A stretch of DNA of 64,000 nt, taken from NCBI RefSeq assembly GCF_965638725.1, contig NC_134970.1:4283001-4347000 (forward strand), read 5' to 3'. Below, in pieces: positions 63,301 to 64,000 of this stretch (the stretch's first letter is position 1; every line of letters begins with the position of its first letter). The DNA comes from Aptenodytes patagonicus (taxonomy: Eukaryota > Chordata > Aves > Sphenisciformes > Spheniscidae). The notes under the pieces were generated by a model. That model was not told where the DNA came from, made no database searches, and worked only from the letters and a program-made list of their open reading frames with translations. Position numbers and translations under genes: made by a program.

Positions 63301-64000
63301 GTATCTCCTTCCCTGGGCTTGAGCACAAAACCATGATTACTGGTTTGCTTGGCATATAGCAGTTGTATTCCCAGGCCATTTTAGAGTCTAATATGCTGGA
63401 AGAATTAAAAACTAAGGGTCAAATCACAAGGATCTCGGTAAATCTGTGAAGCTGGGGTTGATGCTGCATGACTGGGGAACAGCAAATGCAAAGAGGAAAA
63501 ACCAGCAGAGGCAATTACAGGCCTAAAAGTTATGTATCAGTCTTACTCAAGCTTTAGAGCAAAGAAAGGGAGAATCAAAGACATGGAGATACCTGGAAAA
63601 ATGGGATAATAGGTAACAGCTTTGCCCAAAGTGGATCACAGCAGGCTGGATGCCATTGCCTGGGCAGATGTCTGTTTCCTAAGCAAGAAGTTGTGGTACA
63701 CCTCAGTGGTCTGGACTTCTGAATAGCATCTGTTACGGTGTTTATTGGGTAATGATTAAGTTGAAGACGCTGGCAGATGGCAGGAGGGCTGCCGGGCAGA
63801 TAGGCCGAAGAGACAGCGAGAGGGAGCGCAGAAAGACAAGGACCGGGTTTGGGAAGAGTCTTTGGTGGCACTAACCAGGGATCAGTACTGGGACCCAGAG
63901 TGATTTTAAATATAGTACGAGCACGTGCACAAACACACCGGGACAAGCGTGTGTGCATGCCCCAGGCCTCCCCTTCTGTATGTGAGCACACGCCACGGGA
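60372..64000. other. Region upstream of TSPO2, no gene recognised
   Basis: In human the next gene is UNC5CL. I see no ZU5- or death-domain exon here, so it is either beyond the right edge or not recognisable. A short retrotransposon-like motif at about 63876-63908 is listed separately. Confidence 0.35.
63876..63908 (+). mobile_element. Possible old CR1/L2-type LINE remnant
   Basis: CCAGGGATCAGTACTGGGAC encodes QGSVLG-like residues followed by P-R-V-I-L-N-I, close to the LINE reverse-transcriptase motif PQGSVLGPVLFNI. Sequence on either side is too decayed for me to extend it. It could be chance. Confidence 0.3.

Noticed and set aside
60372-64000. Search for UNC5CL, the next gene in the human order
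   Set aside because: No ZU5 or death-domain exon is recognisable; it is probably beyond the right edge.
1-64000. CRISPR arrays, tRNA, rRNA, bacterial operons
   Set aside because: No regularly spaced repeats, no tRNA box A/B pair and no rRNA-like block are seen. The intron-rich vertebrate genes exclude a prokaryotic reading.

Overview
The window looks like bird nuclear DNA. It has long introns, a 3' fragment of the avian CR1 LINE ending in the usual ATTCTATG-type repeat, and a solo endogenous-retrovirus LTR of a type common in birds. Gene content and order match the vertebrate block TREM2 - TREML1 - NFYA - OARD1 - APOBEC2 - TSPO2 (human 6p21, read here in the opposite orientation), with every relative strand preserved. 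All gene names rest on recognising translated exons by eye and on checking splice-site phase by hand; no database was searched.

Layout. 0.8-6.1 kb: TREM2 (+), a DAP12-type activating Ig receptor. 7.0-12.7 kb: a TREML1-like inhibitory Ig receptor (+) with three ITIMs and, in one intron, a decayed second Ig-domain exon. 13.7-14.3 kb: solo LTR. 18.5-18.75 kb: an unexplained promoter-like module with three CCAAT boxes exactly 31 bp apart, framed by mirror-image CAAGATGGC (YY1-type) sites. 19.0-35.5 kb: NFYA (-), nine coding exons, long 3'UTR. 35.4-36.0 kb: CpG-rich promoter shared head to head by NFYA and OARD1, with CCAAT boxes around NFYA's own first exon. 36.4-38.9 kb: OARD1 (+). 41.1-49.4 kb: APOBEC2 (-), two coding exons. 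56.2-56.6 kb: CR1 fragment. 58.4-60.3 kb: TSPO2 (-), three coding exons. The stretches 14.3-18.5, 38.9-41.1, 49.5-56.2 and 60.4-64 kb show no gene I can recognise.

How the genes relate. TREM2 and TREML1 are neighbouring paralogues with the TREM exon plan (43-nt signal exon, phase-1 V-set exon) and opposite signalling: a transmembrane lysine for DAP12 versus cytoplasmic ITIMs. NFYA makes the DNA-binding subunit of the CCAAT factor NF-Y; CCAAT arrays lie at both ends of its gene, which suggests self-regulation but does not prove it. OARD1 (ADP-ribose hydrolase), APOBEC2 (muscle deaminase-family protein) and TSPO2 (erythroid membrane protein) are unrelated in function and share only the conserved neighbourhood.

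The observations most worth checking are the symmetric CCAAT/YY1 module, the dead Ig exon in TREML1, and the TREM2 residues at positions equivalent to human Alzheimer-risk variants.
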